Shown here: piece after piece, positions 1 to 9,768 of the stretch
Position numbering within the stretch: position 1 is the stretch's first letter
How the letters are laid out: every line of letters starts with the position of its first letter
Assembly: GCF_030371825.1 (NCBI RefSeq)
Contig: NZ_JAUDDM010000001.1
Origin: Collinsella sp944321445
GTDB taxonomy: Bacteria; Actinomycetota; Coriobacteriia; Coriobacteriales; Coriobacteriaceae
DNA: 64,000 bases
Strand: one strand, 5' to 3'
Position numbers and translations under genes: made by a program
The notes under the pieces: model-generated
Seen by the model: only the letters and a program-made list of their open reading frames with translations
Told to the model about the DNA's origin: nothing
Databases searched by the model: none

Positions 1-764
1 GTCATGCCCGAAAGCAACATGGTGACCTCGGGGTGATTCCACACCCACGAAAGGCCCCAGGCAGCCGGCGTGGTCAGATGCGCGTCTCCCGCAGAGGAAA
101 GCTCGCGCTTCGCTGCATCCGGGAGCTTGCCGGCCAGGCGCCCGCCCAGCAGCGGCTCCATGACGAACACGGCCATCCCGCGGGAAGCCGCCGCGAGCAG
201 GCCTTCCGTTCCTGCCTGATAATGCTCGTTAGCGTAGTTGTATTGGATTTGGCAGAAATCCCAATCATAGGCGTCGAGCAGCACGGGGAAATCGACCGAG
301 CTGCCGTGAAATGAGAACCCGATCTGCCGAATGCGCCCCGCCGCCTTCTGCCGCGCGATCCAATCCTCGATGCCCAACTCGTACACGCGCTCCCACTGCG
401 CCGGGCTCGTGATGTTGTGCATGAGGTAATAATCGATGTGATCGGTACGAAGGCGGCGAAGCTGCTCGTCGAAGAAACGGTCGAAATCGCCGGAGCGCTT
501 GCACGAGGCGTGTGGCAGCTTCGTTGCGATGTACACGCGATCGCGCAGCCCCAGCTTCTCGAGCGTCTGGCCCACCACGACCTCGTTGCCCGGATAGAGG
601 TATGCCGTATCCAGGTAGTTGATTCCCCGGTCGACGGCAGCGCGCACGATCGCTTCCGCCGCACGGGCATCGGGCCGCCCCAGAGCGAAGCCGGGGATGC
701 GCATGCAGCCCAAACCAAGCGCCGAGATGCGATTGCCACTCTTTGGATCGACTCGATACTGCAT
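1..764 (-). CDS. Aldo/keto reductase, partial (3' end outside window)
   Basis: Minus-strand gene starting at ATG 764 behind GAAGGAGCGCGG and running off the left edge with no stop, so about 254 residues are visible. It begins MQYRVDPKSGNRISALGLGC and carries the aldo/keto reductase tetrad: Asp and Tyr in DTAYLYPGNE, Lys in IATKLP and His in DYYLMHNI. The last visible residues include WNHPEVTMLLSGM, typical of the end of the TIM barrel in the subfamily that carries a C-terminal [4Fe-4S] ferredoxin-like domain. That domain would lie outside the window and cannot be confirmed. Likely a cytosolic NAD(P)H- or ferredoxin-linked oxidoreductase; substrate unknown. Confidence 0.9.
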   Translation of the reverse strand, partial: MQYRVDPKSGNRISALGLGCMRIPGFALGRPDARAAEAIVRAAVDRGINYLDTAYLYPGNEVVVGQTLEKLGLRDRVYIATKLPHASCKRSGDFDRFFDEQLRRLRTDHIDYYLMHNITSPAQWERVYELGIEDWIARQKAAGRIRQIGFSFHGSSVDFPVLLDAYDWDFCQIQYNYANEHYQAGTEGLLAAASRGMAVFVMEPLLGGRLAGKLPDAAKRELSSAGDAHLTTPAAWGLSWVWNHPEVTMLLSGM

Positions 765-895
765 GCCGCGCTCCTTCACTGACCGGACAGATGCTCCGCG
801 TTTCGTTGTCGCGCCATTGTACCGCGCGGAGCCTCGGCGCTGCACTGCCGCCCGAACACACGCACTGTTCAACTGCAATGCGGCATTGTGGGGAG

Positions 896-986
896 GGGTT
901 AGTAGTTTCTACTTGCCCTTTCGTTCGCCAACTCGCCCAAATAGAGCCTGTTAGTGAACGAAAGGGCAAGTAGAAATGATTAACCC
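896..986. repeat. Long intergenic inverted repeat (family G)
   Basis: Two perfect 21-bp arms lie at 906-926 and 956-976; the left arm starts TTTCTACTTGCCC. Similarity continues outward through GGGTTA on both sides to about 896 and 986, with a few mismatches. The loop is 29 bp. The element fills the gap between the end of the small cysteine protein gene and the upstream region of the aldo/keto reductase. It has no T-run typical of an intrinsic terminator, so its role is unclear. Confidence 0.75.
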
Positions 987-1024
987 ACCGTCGGCATGTC
1001 GCAGCGCCGTCAAACGTGCTGCTG

Positions 1025-1249
1025 CTAGGCAACCGCCTCTTTGATCTTCTTGATGAGGTCTTTTTTGGATGAGCAGACCACAAGACGCCCGTCGATACGC
1101 GCGAACACGCGCTCGGGGTCGGCATCCTTCTTCTTCACGCAGGCGTGCACGCACCCCTCTTTCCAGGAATCTTTGTCGATGATGCCCTTGAGGTCTTTGG
1201 GCTTGATGCCCGAGCACTTCTTGCAGAACTTGACGACCGGTTTTCCCAT
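1025..1249 (-). CDS. Small cysteine-rich protein, DUF1450-like
   Basis: 74-residue cytosolic protein. Cysteines sit at 9, 12, 33, 37 and 59, in CKKC near the N-terminus and GCVHAC in the middle, followed by a Lys-rich C-terminal helix. The order FC..C, GC...C, then a short beta segment and an amphipathic helix resembles the small thioredoxin-fold DUF1450 and [2Fe-2S] ferredoxin-like proteins. That assignment is by eye only. It could bind an iron-sulfur cluster or zinc; no function is assigned. Confidence 0.7.
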   Translation of the reverse strand: MGKPVVKFCKKCSGIKPKDLKGIIDKDSWKEGCVHACVKKKDADPERVFARIDGRLVVCSSKKDLIKKIKEAVA

Positions 1250-1373
1250 GGCAACCCCCGTGTGCGAACTTAATTGCTTGAGAGATTGTCACATATAGTT
1301 AGCCTTGTGCAACCAACAACCCGCCAACCCACAGGTCCTGCACAAACGCGCGGGCAAAACTCGCGCACACGTG

Positions 1374-1541
1374 CTATTGGCGATCGCGATACCAGCGGAT
1401 GAACACCGCGATGGCAAGCGCTGCGAACACCACAGGAATCAGCCGCAGCGCACCGACCAGCACCGTGCCCACAAACGACAGCACGAGCGAAATAATGGCC
1501 GCTATGACGAGCAATATCGCGATGTATACCAGAATCTCCAT
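1374..1541 (-). CDS. Small integral membrane protein, 55 aa
   Basis: A short minus-strand gene from ATG 1541 to TAG 1374, preceded by GAGAAGGGCTCCG. The product starts MEILVYIAILLVIAAIISLV, has two hydrophobic stretches (about residues 3-22 and 27-47) and ends in the charged tail IRWYRDRQ. It looks like a two-helix hairpin membrane peptide. No family was recognised. Support comes from a start codon with a plausible ribosome site, clear membrane topology and tight fit in the gap between its neighbours. Confidence 0.6.
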   Translation of the reverse strand: MEILVYIAILLVIAAIISLVLSFVGTVLVGALRLIPVVFAALAIAVFIRWYRDRQ

Positions 1542-1700
1542 CGGAGCCCTTCTCCCTTATTGTCTCGCATCCATTATTCCCCATCGCGCACCCGGGCGAC
1601 GCGGCATTCGATGCACGTTGGGAATCGAGCGCGCCGCGGACCCCGTCCGGGCGCGCCAATGCGGGTACACTGAGAGCAAACGATAATACGGAGGTGGCGC

Positions 1701-2129
1701 ATGGGTCTGTTGGATAGGATTCGCGCATGGGGATCGGGTGGCGATCAGGACGCCCCCATCGTTCGAAGCCCGCTTGAGCAGCGCCTTATCGAACGCCTGC
1801 AAGATAGCATCGGCGACCCGCTGCGCGAGGATACGCCGGTGCGCCTGCATCTGCGTTTCACGGGAGAGGTCCAGGGCGTGGGATTTCGTTGGAACAGCAC
1901 GTGGATCGCGCGTGACTTCCACCTCACCGGTTGGGTGATGAACCTCGATGATGGATCGGTCGAGATGGTGGTCCAGGGCTCACCGAAGCGCATCATCATG
2001 CATCTGGACAAGCTGCACGCCTACTACCAGCGATTCCGCAATCGCATTTGGATCGAAGAGGCAACCGAGCTGTCCCCTGTTGAGGACGAAGGGGAATTCG
2101 AGGCACGCTACGAACCGGGCGTTATGTAG
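1701..2129 (+). CDS. Acylphosphatase with N-terminal extension
   Basis: 142 residues. The acylphosphatase core covers about residues 47-130. It has the phosphate-binding signature GEVQGVGFRW with its catalytic Arg, followed by GWVMNLDDGSVEMVVQG, which includes the conserved Asn. The enzyme would hydrolyse acyl phosphates such as acetyl phosphate or carbamoyl phosphate. Typical members are about 90 residues, so this protein has roughly 45 extra residues at the front and a short acidic tail. Start ATG 1701 follows GGAGGTGGCGC. Confidence 0.88.
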   Translation: MGLLDRIRAWGSGGDQDAPIVRSPLEQRLIERLQDSIGDPLREDTPVRLHLRFTGEVQGVGFRWNSTWIARDFHLTGWVMNLDDGSVEMVVQGSPKRIIMHLDKLHAYYQRFRNRIWIEEATELSPVEDEGEFEARYEPGVM

Positions 2130-2252
2130 GGGCGGCGCAGCGAACGTCGCCGACGCCTCATCGTTTGTCGACGCACGCCGCGCCTGTCATAATGGCGTGC
2201 GGACCATCTGGGGCTGCGCGCACGCCGCCCGTTCGCGCGAAAGGATCTTTGC

Positions 2253-2741
2253 TTGAACGTCACCATCTATACCGACGGCGCTGCCCGTGGAAACCCCGGT
2301 CGCGGCGGCTACGGCGCTGTGCTGCGCTACACCGCCCCATCCGGCAAGGTGCATGTGCTGGAACTTTCGCGCGGATACGAGCGGACCACGAACAACCGCA
2401 TGGAGCTCATGGCGGTCATCGCCGCGCTCGAAGTGCTCAACCGTCCCTGCACGGTCGAGCTCCATTCCGATTCGCAGTACGTGGTAAACGCGTTCAACAA
2501 GCATTGGATCGAGGGATGGATCAAGCGCGGCTGGAAAACAGCCGGCAAGAAGCCCGTGAAGAACCCCGATTTGTGGAAGCGCCTCCTCAAGGCGAAAGAG
2601 CCGCACGACGTTCGCTTCGTTTGGGTGAAGGGCCACGCCGGGCACACGTTCAACGAGCGCTGCGACCAGCTAGCGACCACCGCGGCGGACAACGGGCCGC
2701 TCTACACGGACGAAGGCTTCACGGCCAGCGACCTCGACTAG
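2253..2741 (+). CDS. rnhA: Ribonuclease HI
   Basis: 162 residues starting at TTG 2253 behind AAAGGATCTTTGC. Bacterial RNase HI motifs appear in order: IYTDGAARGNPGRGGYGAVL (first catalytic Asp), TTNNRMELMAVIAALE (Glu), VELHSDSQYVVNAF (Asp) and VKGHAGHTFNERCDQLA (active-site His and last Asp). It degrades the RNA strand of RNA:DNA hybrids, removing R-loops and Okazaki primers. Length fits the family. The TTG start is chosen because the conserved first strand begins only two residues later. Confidence 0.95.
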   Translation: MNVTIYTDGAARGNPGRGGYGAVLRYTAPSGKVHVLELSRGYERTTNNRMELMAVIAALEVLNRPCTVELHSDSQYVVNAFNKHWIEGWIKRGWKTAGKKPVKNPDLWKRLLKAKEPHDVRFVWVKGHAGHTFNERCDQLATTAADNGPLYTDEGFTASDLD

Positions 2742-2756
2742 CGTCGGTTACCGCCC

Positions 2757-2781
2757 TATACCAGAAGGCTACCGGTATAGT
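2757..2781. promoter_or_regulatory. Inverted repeat upstream of the Fur-family gene
   Basis: CTATACC (2757-2763) and GGTATAG (2775-2781) form a 7-bp dyad; the right half runs into TATAGT, which could act as a -10 element. It lies about 155 bp before the Fur/PerR-type regulator and is a candidate operator or promoter site. The rest of 2782-2920 shows nothing clear. Confidence 0.35.
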
Positions 2782-2936
2782 AGCAATTTATGGAAACGAA
2801 GCCATGCATCTTGCAACGCCCTGCCGCATTTGCTGAAATGCAGGTAGGAAGTCCGGACGTTTGAAGACCCGCGTCGCAGCAGTGCATCCCATGCGACGGC
2901 GCGTCCCAACAGCCCCGATACCGATGGGAGGTCGCC

Positions 2937-3332
2937 ATGACCGTTCAGCGTCGCAACACCAGGCAGCGGACCTTGGTCCTCGATGCCGTGCGCAACCGTC
3001 GCGATCATCCGTCGGCCGAGGACATCTACCTCGACGTTCGCGCGCAAGACGCCAAGATCAGCCGCGCAACCGTCTATCGCAACCTGCGCTTCCTCGAAGG
3101 CGAGCATGCTATCACCTGCGTGAAGGCACCTGGCGGCGACCGCTTCGATTTGCGCCTGGACGCGCACGCGCACGTGGTCTGCACCGAATGCGGCGCCGTG
3201 ATCGATGCGTCCGTTCCCTACGACCACGAGGTCGACGACGCCGTCGCCCGCAGCACGGGATTCCTGATTGCCGACCACAGCACGCTGTTCGAAGGCATCT
3301 GCCCTGCCTGCCAGCAAACGTTGAACTCCTAA
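2937..3332 (+). CDS. Fur/PerR-family metalloregulator
   Basis: 131-residue Fur superfamily repressor. The N-terminal winged helix covers about residues 1-80, with HPSAEDIY and the recognition helix ISRATVYRNLRFL. The dimerisation domain carries the metal-site segment HAHVVC and the structural zinc pairs CTEC and CPAC. It is short and resembles PerR-type regulators of the peroxide or iron response, but Fur, PerR and Zur cannot be separated safely by eye. Start ATG 2937 follows GGGAGGTCGCC. It stands alone between rnhA and the converging degV gene. Confidence 0.9.
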   Translation: MTVQRRNTRQRTLVLDAVRNRRDHPSAEDIYLDVRAQDAKISRATVYRNLRFLEGEHAITCVKAPGGDRFDLRLDAHAHVVCTECGAVIDASVPYDHEVDDAVARSTGFLIADHSTLFEGICPACQQTLNS

Positions 3333-3337
3333 GCACA

Positions 3338-3368
3338 GGGCCCCTGCAGCTCCACGCGGCAGGGGCCC
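3338..3368. terminator. Bidirectional terminator between perR-like gene and degV
   Basis: Stem GGGCCCCTGC (3338-3347) pairs perfectly with 3359-3368 across an 11-nt loop and is followed by TTCTC. It sits between the converging Fur-family and DegV genes. Confidence 0.8.
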
Positions 3369-3378
3369 TTCTCACACG

Positions 3379-4227
3379 CTATTCCTTGCTGAAATACGCG
3401 ACCGCAACGGCATTCGGGCCGGCATGCGTGCCAATTGTCGCGCCGATGCAGTGAATGGGCAGGTTGTCCGCACCGAGGTGCGCTTCCCACAGGTCGCGGT
3501 TGTCGGCAAGGTACTTGCGCAGCAGCTTGTCCGAAAGACCGGTGTATCCCAAGATCACCGGCATGGAGAAATCGATCTCGCCCGCCTTCTCGATTTGCTG
3601 ACGCAGCAGGTTGCGACCGTTTTTGGAGCCGCGTGCCTTGCCCAGAATGGCGACCTCGCCGTCGACGATAGCGATGACCGGTTTGATGGCGAGCAACTCG
3701 CCCACAGCGCCCACGGCAGACGGGATGCGCCCGCCGCGGCGCAGGTACTCCAGGGTATCGAGCAGGGCGATGAGGTGCACGCGCTCCCGCGCCTGCTCAA
3801 GCGCCGCCGCGATCTGGGCGGCGTCCTTGCCCTCGTCGGCCAGACGCAGCGCGTAATCGACGAGGATGCACTGACCCACGGTGACGTTTTTGCTGTCGAC
3901 TACGTAGACATCCGACGCGCCGTCGGCGGCGGCGACGGCGCTCTCGTAGGTTCCGGAAAGCTTGGACGACAGCGTGATGACCACAATCCCGTCCGCATCC
4001 TTGCGCGCAGCCTCGATTGCCTGCGAAAACGCATACGGGGTAACCTGACCAGTCGTGGGCATGTCGTCACCTTCGACGAGCAGCTCGTAGAACTGCTCGT
4101 GCGACAGATCAACGCCATCGGCGTAGGTCTTCGTTCCAAACGCAATCGAAAGCGGCACCACAGTGAGGCGCGGATCGCTCGGGTTGACGATATCGCTGCT
4201 CGAATCGGTGATGATATGCACGGACAT
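3379..4227 (-). CDS. DegV family fatty-acid-binding protein
   Basis: 282 residues from ATG 4227. This start is preferred over upstream frames because AAAGGAG lies at a good distance and the protein then begins MSVHIITDSSSDI, the usual DegV opening. Other DegV features are PLSIAFG, TTGQVTPYAF, the conserved VITLSSKLSGTYESA, DTLEYLRRGGRIP and the closing HAGPNAVAVAYFSKE. DegV proteins (also called FakB) bind a fatty acid and present it to the kinase FakA for incorporation of exogenous fatty acids into phospholipid. No fakA is in the window. Confidence 0.92.
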   Translation of the reverse strand: MSVHIITDSSSDIVNPSDPRLTVVPLSIAFGTKTYADGVDLSHEQFYELLVEGDDMPTTGQVTPYAFSQAIEAARKDADGIVVITLSSKLSGTYESAVAAADGASDVYVVDSKNVTVGQCILVDYALRLADEGKDAAQIAAALEQARERVHLIALLDTLEYLRRGGRIPSAVGAVGELLAIKPVIAIVDGEVAILGKARGSKNGRNLLRQQIEKAGEIDFSMPVILGYTGLSDKLLRKYLADNRDLWEAHLGADNLPIHCIGATIGTHAGPNAVAVAYFSKE

Positions 4228-4327
4228 GAATGATGGCTCCTTTCTTGCCATACGGCCGAATGCGCCGACGACGAACGCAGGCTTCAGCTGCGCAAGCATC
4301 CTGCGGCACCCAACAGCTTGCGCGCCC

Positions 4328-4777
4328 CTACTCGCGCGATATTCCCTTCAGGCGTTCATAGATATACGACAGCGAGCGGTACATCTGGATGCGCTGGATG
4401 TCGCCCAGCTCCTCCCCCGCTTCGGTGACGACGCGGCGGATGATCTCGCCCACCTCATCGGTGGCAGCGCGGCCGCGCTCGGTGAGGCGCACCGGCGCGC
4501 GGTAGCGCGACCCGGTGCCCTGCTCGTCCGCCACCTCCACGAATCCATCCTCTTCAAGGTGGGCGAGCGTGCGCGATATGGCAGCGCGCGTCACATCGGC
4601 CTCGCGCGCGAGCTCGGAACCGGTAAGCCCCTCTTCGTGCTGGCCCAGGTAGTACAGGCACATGATGTCGGACCCTTTGAGGCCCAACTTGCCCGCCTCA
4701 ACGGTTTTGATGCGCTGGATCTCTTTGTACACCAGGGTAATGAGCCCCACGAAATCCTCGAAGCGCTCCCGCTCCAT
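4328..4777 (-). CDS. MarR-family transcriptional regulator
   Basis: 149 residues. The winged helix-turn-helix spans about residues 35-105: SDIMCLYYLGQHEEGLTGSE, READVTRAAISRTLAHLEED (recognition helix), then the wing and RLTERGRAA. Long helices at both ends form the dimer interface. It probably represses its own gene, since a dyad lies about 20 bp before the start. It is divergent from nothing obvious: degV follows on the same strand and pckA lies upstream on the same strand. The ligand is unknown. Confidence 0.88.
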   Translation of the reverse strand: MERERFEDFVGLITLVYKEIQRIKTVEAGKLGLKGSDIMCLYYLGQHEEGLTGSELAREADVTRAAISRTLAHLEEDGFVEVADEQGTGSRYRAPVRLTERGRAATDEVGEIIRRVVTEAGEELGDIQRIQMYRSLSYIYERLKGISRE

Positions 4778-4798
4778 CGGTCCTCCTATCGCACTGCG

Positions 4799-4816
4799 AT
4801 GTTAACACGTCAACAT
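4799..4816. promoter_or_regulatory. Candidate MarR operator
   Basis: TGTTAACACGTCAACA reads as an imperfect dyad of TGTTAAC and GTCAACA, just upstream of the MarR gene start at 4777. The position fits autoregulation; the role is inferred. Confidence 0.4.
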
Positions 4817-4898
4817 TCTAGAACGGTCACCGACGCCGTCAACGAACGACCACATATCTTCAGCAATCGACCGAGGGCCATTCCGCGCATATGCAAAA

Positions 4899-4932
4899 CC
4901 CGCCCGCCGGCATGTTGCTGCCAACGGGCGGG
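4899..4932 (-). terminator. pckA: pckA terminator
   Basis: CCCGCCCG (4899-4906) pairs with CGGGCGGG (4925-4932), with an inner GGCA/TGCC stem. Read on the minus strand it is followed by TTTTGC, just past the pckA stop at 4975. Confidence 0.8.
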
Positions 4933-4974
4933 CCCTATTCGGTTACGCAACGCGCAGCGCGCGGATGCAGCCTC

Positions 4975-6564
<1,590 letters not shown>

Positions 6565-6627
6565 AAACAGCATCCTTTCATGCACACGGCGCGCACGGCG
6601 CGCCTCAAATGAAACCTAATGCTAGGC

Positions 6628-6787
6628 GGGTACCGCGCACTCGGTAGGCGGCACACCATCCAAATGATAGCCGCATATGCAACCCCTCGTACACCCCGGT
6701 ATCGGCAAAAGTACCCTAAAGGAACCCTAAATGTACCCGGTACCTCTTCGACGCCACGCGGGTGGGCACACGAAAGGTATGGGTACC
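6628..6787. promoter_or_regulatory. Clustered GTACC motifs in the pckA/flippase gap
   Basis: Within the 318-bp divergent intergenic region, GGGTACC occurs at 6628-6634 and 6781-6787, GTACCC at 6711-6716 and the palindrome GTACCCGGTACC at 6733-6744. ACCCTAAA is repeated directly at 6713-6720 and 6724-6731. The spacing between two divergent starts suggests binding sites for one regulator. No known consensus was recognised. Confidence 0.35.
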
Positions 6788-6843
6788 ATCCAGATGTTCG
6801 CACGCGCCACATGCCCGTGCGACCGGGGTGCAGACCGAGCCTA

Positions 6844-6849
6844 TATAAT
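6844..6849 (+). promoter_or_regulatory. -10 element of the flippase gene
   Basis: A perfect TATAAT lies 33 bp before the ATG at 6883. No good -35 box is visible at 16-18 bp upstream (GACCGG is the best), so promoter strength may depend on an activator. Confidence 0.45.
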
Positions 6850-6882
6850 GTGACGACTAACGTTTCTGCAATCGAGGTTCGC

Positions 6883-8379
6883 ATGCCCTTCAACCCTCTG
6901 AACGCCATAAAAGAACGCAAGGCCAAGCGCGCGGCCGCCGCCCCGCACTTCCGGGAGGCGCCGCTCGACGCGATGCCCTTAAGCGGCGCCGGCGGCGTTT
7001 CCCGCACGCCCGTGAAGCCGCACAAGCAGGGACCCGTCGCCCGTTTGGTCAACCAGTGGTGGACACGTCTTTTGCAGTCGGTGTACCAGGGATCGCTCTC
7101 CGAGCAGGAGGCGGAGTACGCGGAGGGCAGCGCCGGCCGCGACTACCTGTGGAACACCATCGGTACGGCCGTGTGGGGCTTCACCTTCCCCATCCTCACC
7201 GTGGTGGCCACACAGCTTGCCGGCGCCGAGGGTGCGGGCATGTTCTCCATGGCCTTCGTGGTGGGCACGCTGCTCATGATCGCGTCGAACTACGGTGTGC
7301 GAAACTTCCAGGTGTCCGATATCGACGAGCTCAACGCGTTCTCGTCCTATCAGGTCAACCGCTGGATCACCGGCATCATCGCCCTGTTGGCGGGCTGCGC
7401 GTACTGTGCGCTGCGCGGCTACGACGCATCCATGACCACCATCTGCCTGGGCGTATTCGTCTATAAGATCATCGACGGCGTCGCCGACGTGTACGAGGGC
7501 CGTCTGCAGCAAGCCGACAAGCTCTACCTCGCGGGCATCAGCCAGGCGCTGCGCTCGGTGCTCGTGGTCGCCGTCTTCGCCGTGCTGCTGCTCATCACGC
7601 GCAGCCTCGAGATTGCGGCGATCGGCATGGCCGTCGCCGCCGTTGCCTCGTTTGCGCTGGTAACCGTGCCACTCGCGCTGCTCGAGACCGAAAAATCGCG
7701 ACGCGCGAGCATGGAGGAGGTCAGGCGCCTGTTCACGCAGGGCTTCCCGCTGTTTGCCGCCCTGTTCATGTTCAACCTCATCGAGAGCATGCCCAAGTTC
7801 GTCATGGAGGGCGCGATCGCCTACGAGAACCAGCTCTACTTCAACGCGCTCTACTTCCCTGCGCAGGGGATCTTGCTCGCCACGGGCTTCATCTACAAGC
7901 CGCAGCTCGTGCGCCTGGCGAGCATCTGGGCGAACCCGCGCAAGCGCCGCCGCTTCGACATCATCATGGGCGCCGTCATGGCGGTCATCCTCGTCATCAC
8001 CGGCATCACCGCAACCTTCATGGGCACAATCGGCCTTCCGCTCATGAGCTTCATGTACGGCCTGGACTTCGAGCAGTTCCGCCCGCTCGCCTACCTCATG
8101 GTCGCCGCAGGCGGCGTGACCGCCGCAATCGACTTCCTCTACGCCATCGTCACGGTGCTGCGGCGCCAAGGCGACGTCATGCGCCTCTACCTCATCGCGT
8201 TCGCAGCGTCCGTGGTGTTGCCGCTCATCTTGGTGAACCTGTTCGCGCTCACGGGCGCCGTGGTGAGCTACCTTGCCGTCATGGTGCTGCTGCTGGGGCT
8301 GCTCATCTGGCAGTACGTCATCATCCGCCTCGAGATCTCGCGCTCACGCGACCCCTTCGCGGGCTTTAGCGAGGAATAG
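6883..8379 (+). CDS. Polysaccharide flippase (MOP/Wzx-like membrane protein)
   Basis: 498 residues from ATG 6883; the frame is open further upstream but lacks a ribosome site there. After a basic cytosolic N-terminus of about 75 residues come roughly 12-14 membrane helices with a membrane-entry segment WNTIGTAVWGFTFPILTVVA, as in Wzx/MurJ-type lipid-linked oligosaccharide flippases of the MOP superfamily. Further hydrophobic stretches run to the end, finishing with a short charged tail RSRDPFAGFSEE. It probably exports a cell-surface polysaccharide precursor. No glycosyltransferases are adjacent, so the substrate is unknown. Confidence 0.82.
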   Translation: MPFNPLNAIKERKAKRAAAAPHFREAPLDAMPLSGAGGVSRTPVKPHKQGPVARLVNQWWTRLLQSVYQGSLSEQEAEYAEGSAGRDYLWNTIGTAVWGFTFPILTVVATQLAGAEGAGMFSMAFVVGTLLMIASNYGVRNFQVSDIDELNAFSSYQVNRWITGIIALLAGCAYCALRGYDASMTTICLGVFVYKIIDGVADVYEGRLQQADKLYLAGISQALRSVLVVAVFAVLLLITRSLEIAAIGMAVAAVASFALVTVPLALLETEKSRRASMEEVRRLFTQGFPLFAALFMFNLIESMPKFVMEGAIAYENQLYFNALYFPAQGILLATGFIYKPQLVRLASIWANPRKRRRFDIIMGAVMAVILVITGITATFMGTIGLPLMSFMYGLDFEQFRPLAYLMVAAGGVTAAIDFLYAIVTVLRRQGDVMRLYLIAFAASVVLPLILVNLFALTGAVVSYLAVMVLLLGLLIWQYVIIRLEISRSRDPFAGFSEE

Positions 8380-8422
8380 CTCACAGCGCGAGCTCATTTG
8401 GACCTCATCGTGGAGGGCAAAA

Positions 8423-8602
8423 ACCAAAAACGCGAGTTTTGGTCATGATACATGCCGGCAAAGTCGCTACTCAAATTCTGGATGTATAATCGCCTGTCGC
8501 TTTCCTGCGGAAACGTCAATCACTATGTATCAAAATCGACATGCTAAGCGGTGGTGTCACCCTACTTATCCGATGAGAATAACCAAAACTCGATTTTTTG
8601 GC
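8423..8602. repeat. Intergenic repeat element with terminal inverted repeats (family C)
   Basis: A 180-bp AT-richer element in the 312-bp gap between the flippase and the metallophosphatase. The left end (8423-8457) begins CCAAAAACGCGAGTTTTGG; the right end, read on the other strand, begins CCAAAAAATCGAGTTTTGG. The ends stay similar for about 33 bp. Each end is itself a small hairpin (CCAAAA/TTTTGG). No open reading frame spans it. It resembles a small non-autonomous mobile element, but no target-site duplication is evident. Confidence 0.6.
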
Positions 8603-8640
8603 TTGTCTCAATTCCGTCCGAACAGCGCGCCTATCTGGTC

Positions 8641-8678
8641 ATGCATAAAATCTGGCAAATATGCCATAAAGTTGCATA
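8641..8678 (-). terminator. Possible terminator of the metallophosphatase gene
   Basis: TGGCA/TGCCA hairpin around 8653-8666 nested in ATGCA/TGCAT arms. On the minus strand it is followed by AGATTTTATG. Weak, but correctly placed just past the stop at 8692. Confidence 0.35.
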
Positions 8679-8691
8679 ACGATACGAGAAG

Positions 8692-9525
8692 CTACTCCCC
8701 GTTTTCGATATCGGCGTAGAAGATGCGATGGTCGTCCAGCCGCATGACGCCCACGCGGCCCACGGGAGCCCCCGCGGCAGCCGAGCAGTCGATATCGATG
8801 CGATCGGCAACGCCACCGGTGTCCCAGCACGCCCCCACCTCGACCATGCAGGCGCGTTCGCGCTCGTCGAGCACACGGCGACTCATACCCACCGCGTAGC
8901 GCGCGAGCAGCACGGTGGGTGTGTGACCCGCGATAACCACGGGGCCGGCGCCATCCTGGCCGACAAGCCCGGTGGGCTCGCCCCAAAACTCGCCGCGGAT
9001 CCACAGCATGTCTTCGGGATCCTGCTTGGCCATGGCAGCTCGCAGCAGCACGTGCGGAATATGCGCGTAGCCCTCGTCCGGGCCGTAATCGGCAGTCGCC
9101 AGGTACGCTCGGAGCGCCAGGGCATCGATGCCGGCGTGAACCAATATATAGGTCCTTCCTCCAACCTCGATGACATCGAACAGACCCAGGTTCTCGATCC
9201 ATTCCACCAAGTCGATGTATTCCTCGCGTGAGCATCCGTCGAGCCCCGCCGCAGTGGTACCGCCGCCGTTCATCTCCCACGTCAGCAAATCGACCTGATC
9301 GCCCGTTGAAAGCGTGGTGAGCAGCATGTTCTCGTGGTTGCCCATGAGAACATGTGTGTTGGGAAGGCTCTTGACCAGGCGCAGGACCCCTACTGGGTCG
9401 GGCCCGCGGTCGACCATGTCGCCCAGAACATAGAGCGTATCCTCCGGTCCGATCGACGCGAGCTCGAGCGCGCGGTCGAGCGCACGCACGTGCCCATGCG
9501 CATCGGAGGTAACATACGTCGCCAT
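8692..9525 (-). CDS. Metallophosphoesterase, ApaH/PPP-like
   Basis: 277 residues from ATG 9525 (AGAGGCTCCGGT upstream). It shows the calcineurin-like set of metal ligands in order: TSDAHGH, GDMVDRGPD, GNHE, then VHAGID and GHTPTV. This is the serine/threonine-phosphatase/ApaH subgroup, cleaving phosphomonoesters or diadenosine tetraphosphate with two metal ions. The insertion between GNHE and the late His ligands holds a W-rich segment. Cytosolic; exact substrate unknown. It runs opposite to serC. Confidence 0.88.
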   Translation of the reverse strand: MATYVTSDAHGHVRALDRALELASIGPEDTLYVLGDMVDRGPDPVGVLRLVKSLPNTHVLMGNHENMLLTTLSTGDQVDLLTWEMNGGGTTAAGLDGCSREEYIDLVEWIENLGLFDVIEVGGRTYILVHAGIDALALRAYLATADYGPDEGYAHIPHVLLRAAMAKQDPEDMLWIRGEFWGEPTGLVGQDGAGPVVIAGHTPTVLLARYAVGMSRRVLDERERACMVEVGACWDTGGVADRIDIDCSAAAGAPVGRVGVMRLDDHRIFYADIENGE

Positions 9526-9768
9526 ACCGGAGCCTCTCAATCCTTAAACCTCAAGTTGAACGTTATTGTACCCTTACCGGACGACAAATGCGAACCTTTT
9601 GAATCTCCCCCAGCCACCGGTCGCCAGCCGCGACAAGCGCATGCCACGTCCCGCGCACAACACGCGGAGCGAGGTTTCGCCCGGGTTAACGATTTATGGC
9701 GTCGTATCGCGCTATGTTATGGTTACGTGACTGGCACCCTACGATCTGGCTTTGGAGGTCTCGCACCC

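Noticed and set aside
2840..2880. A stretch GCAGGTAGGAAGTCCGGAC resembling the P4 region of RNase P RNA
   Set aside because: The gap is too short for RNase P RNA (about 190 bp) and the matching 3' half is absent.
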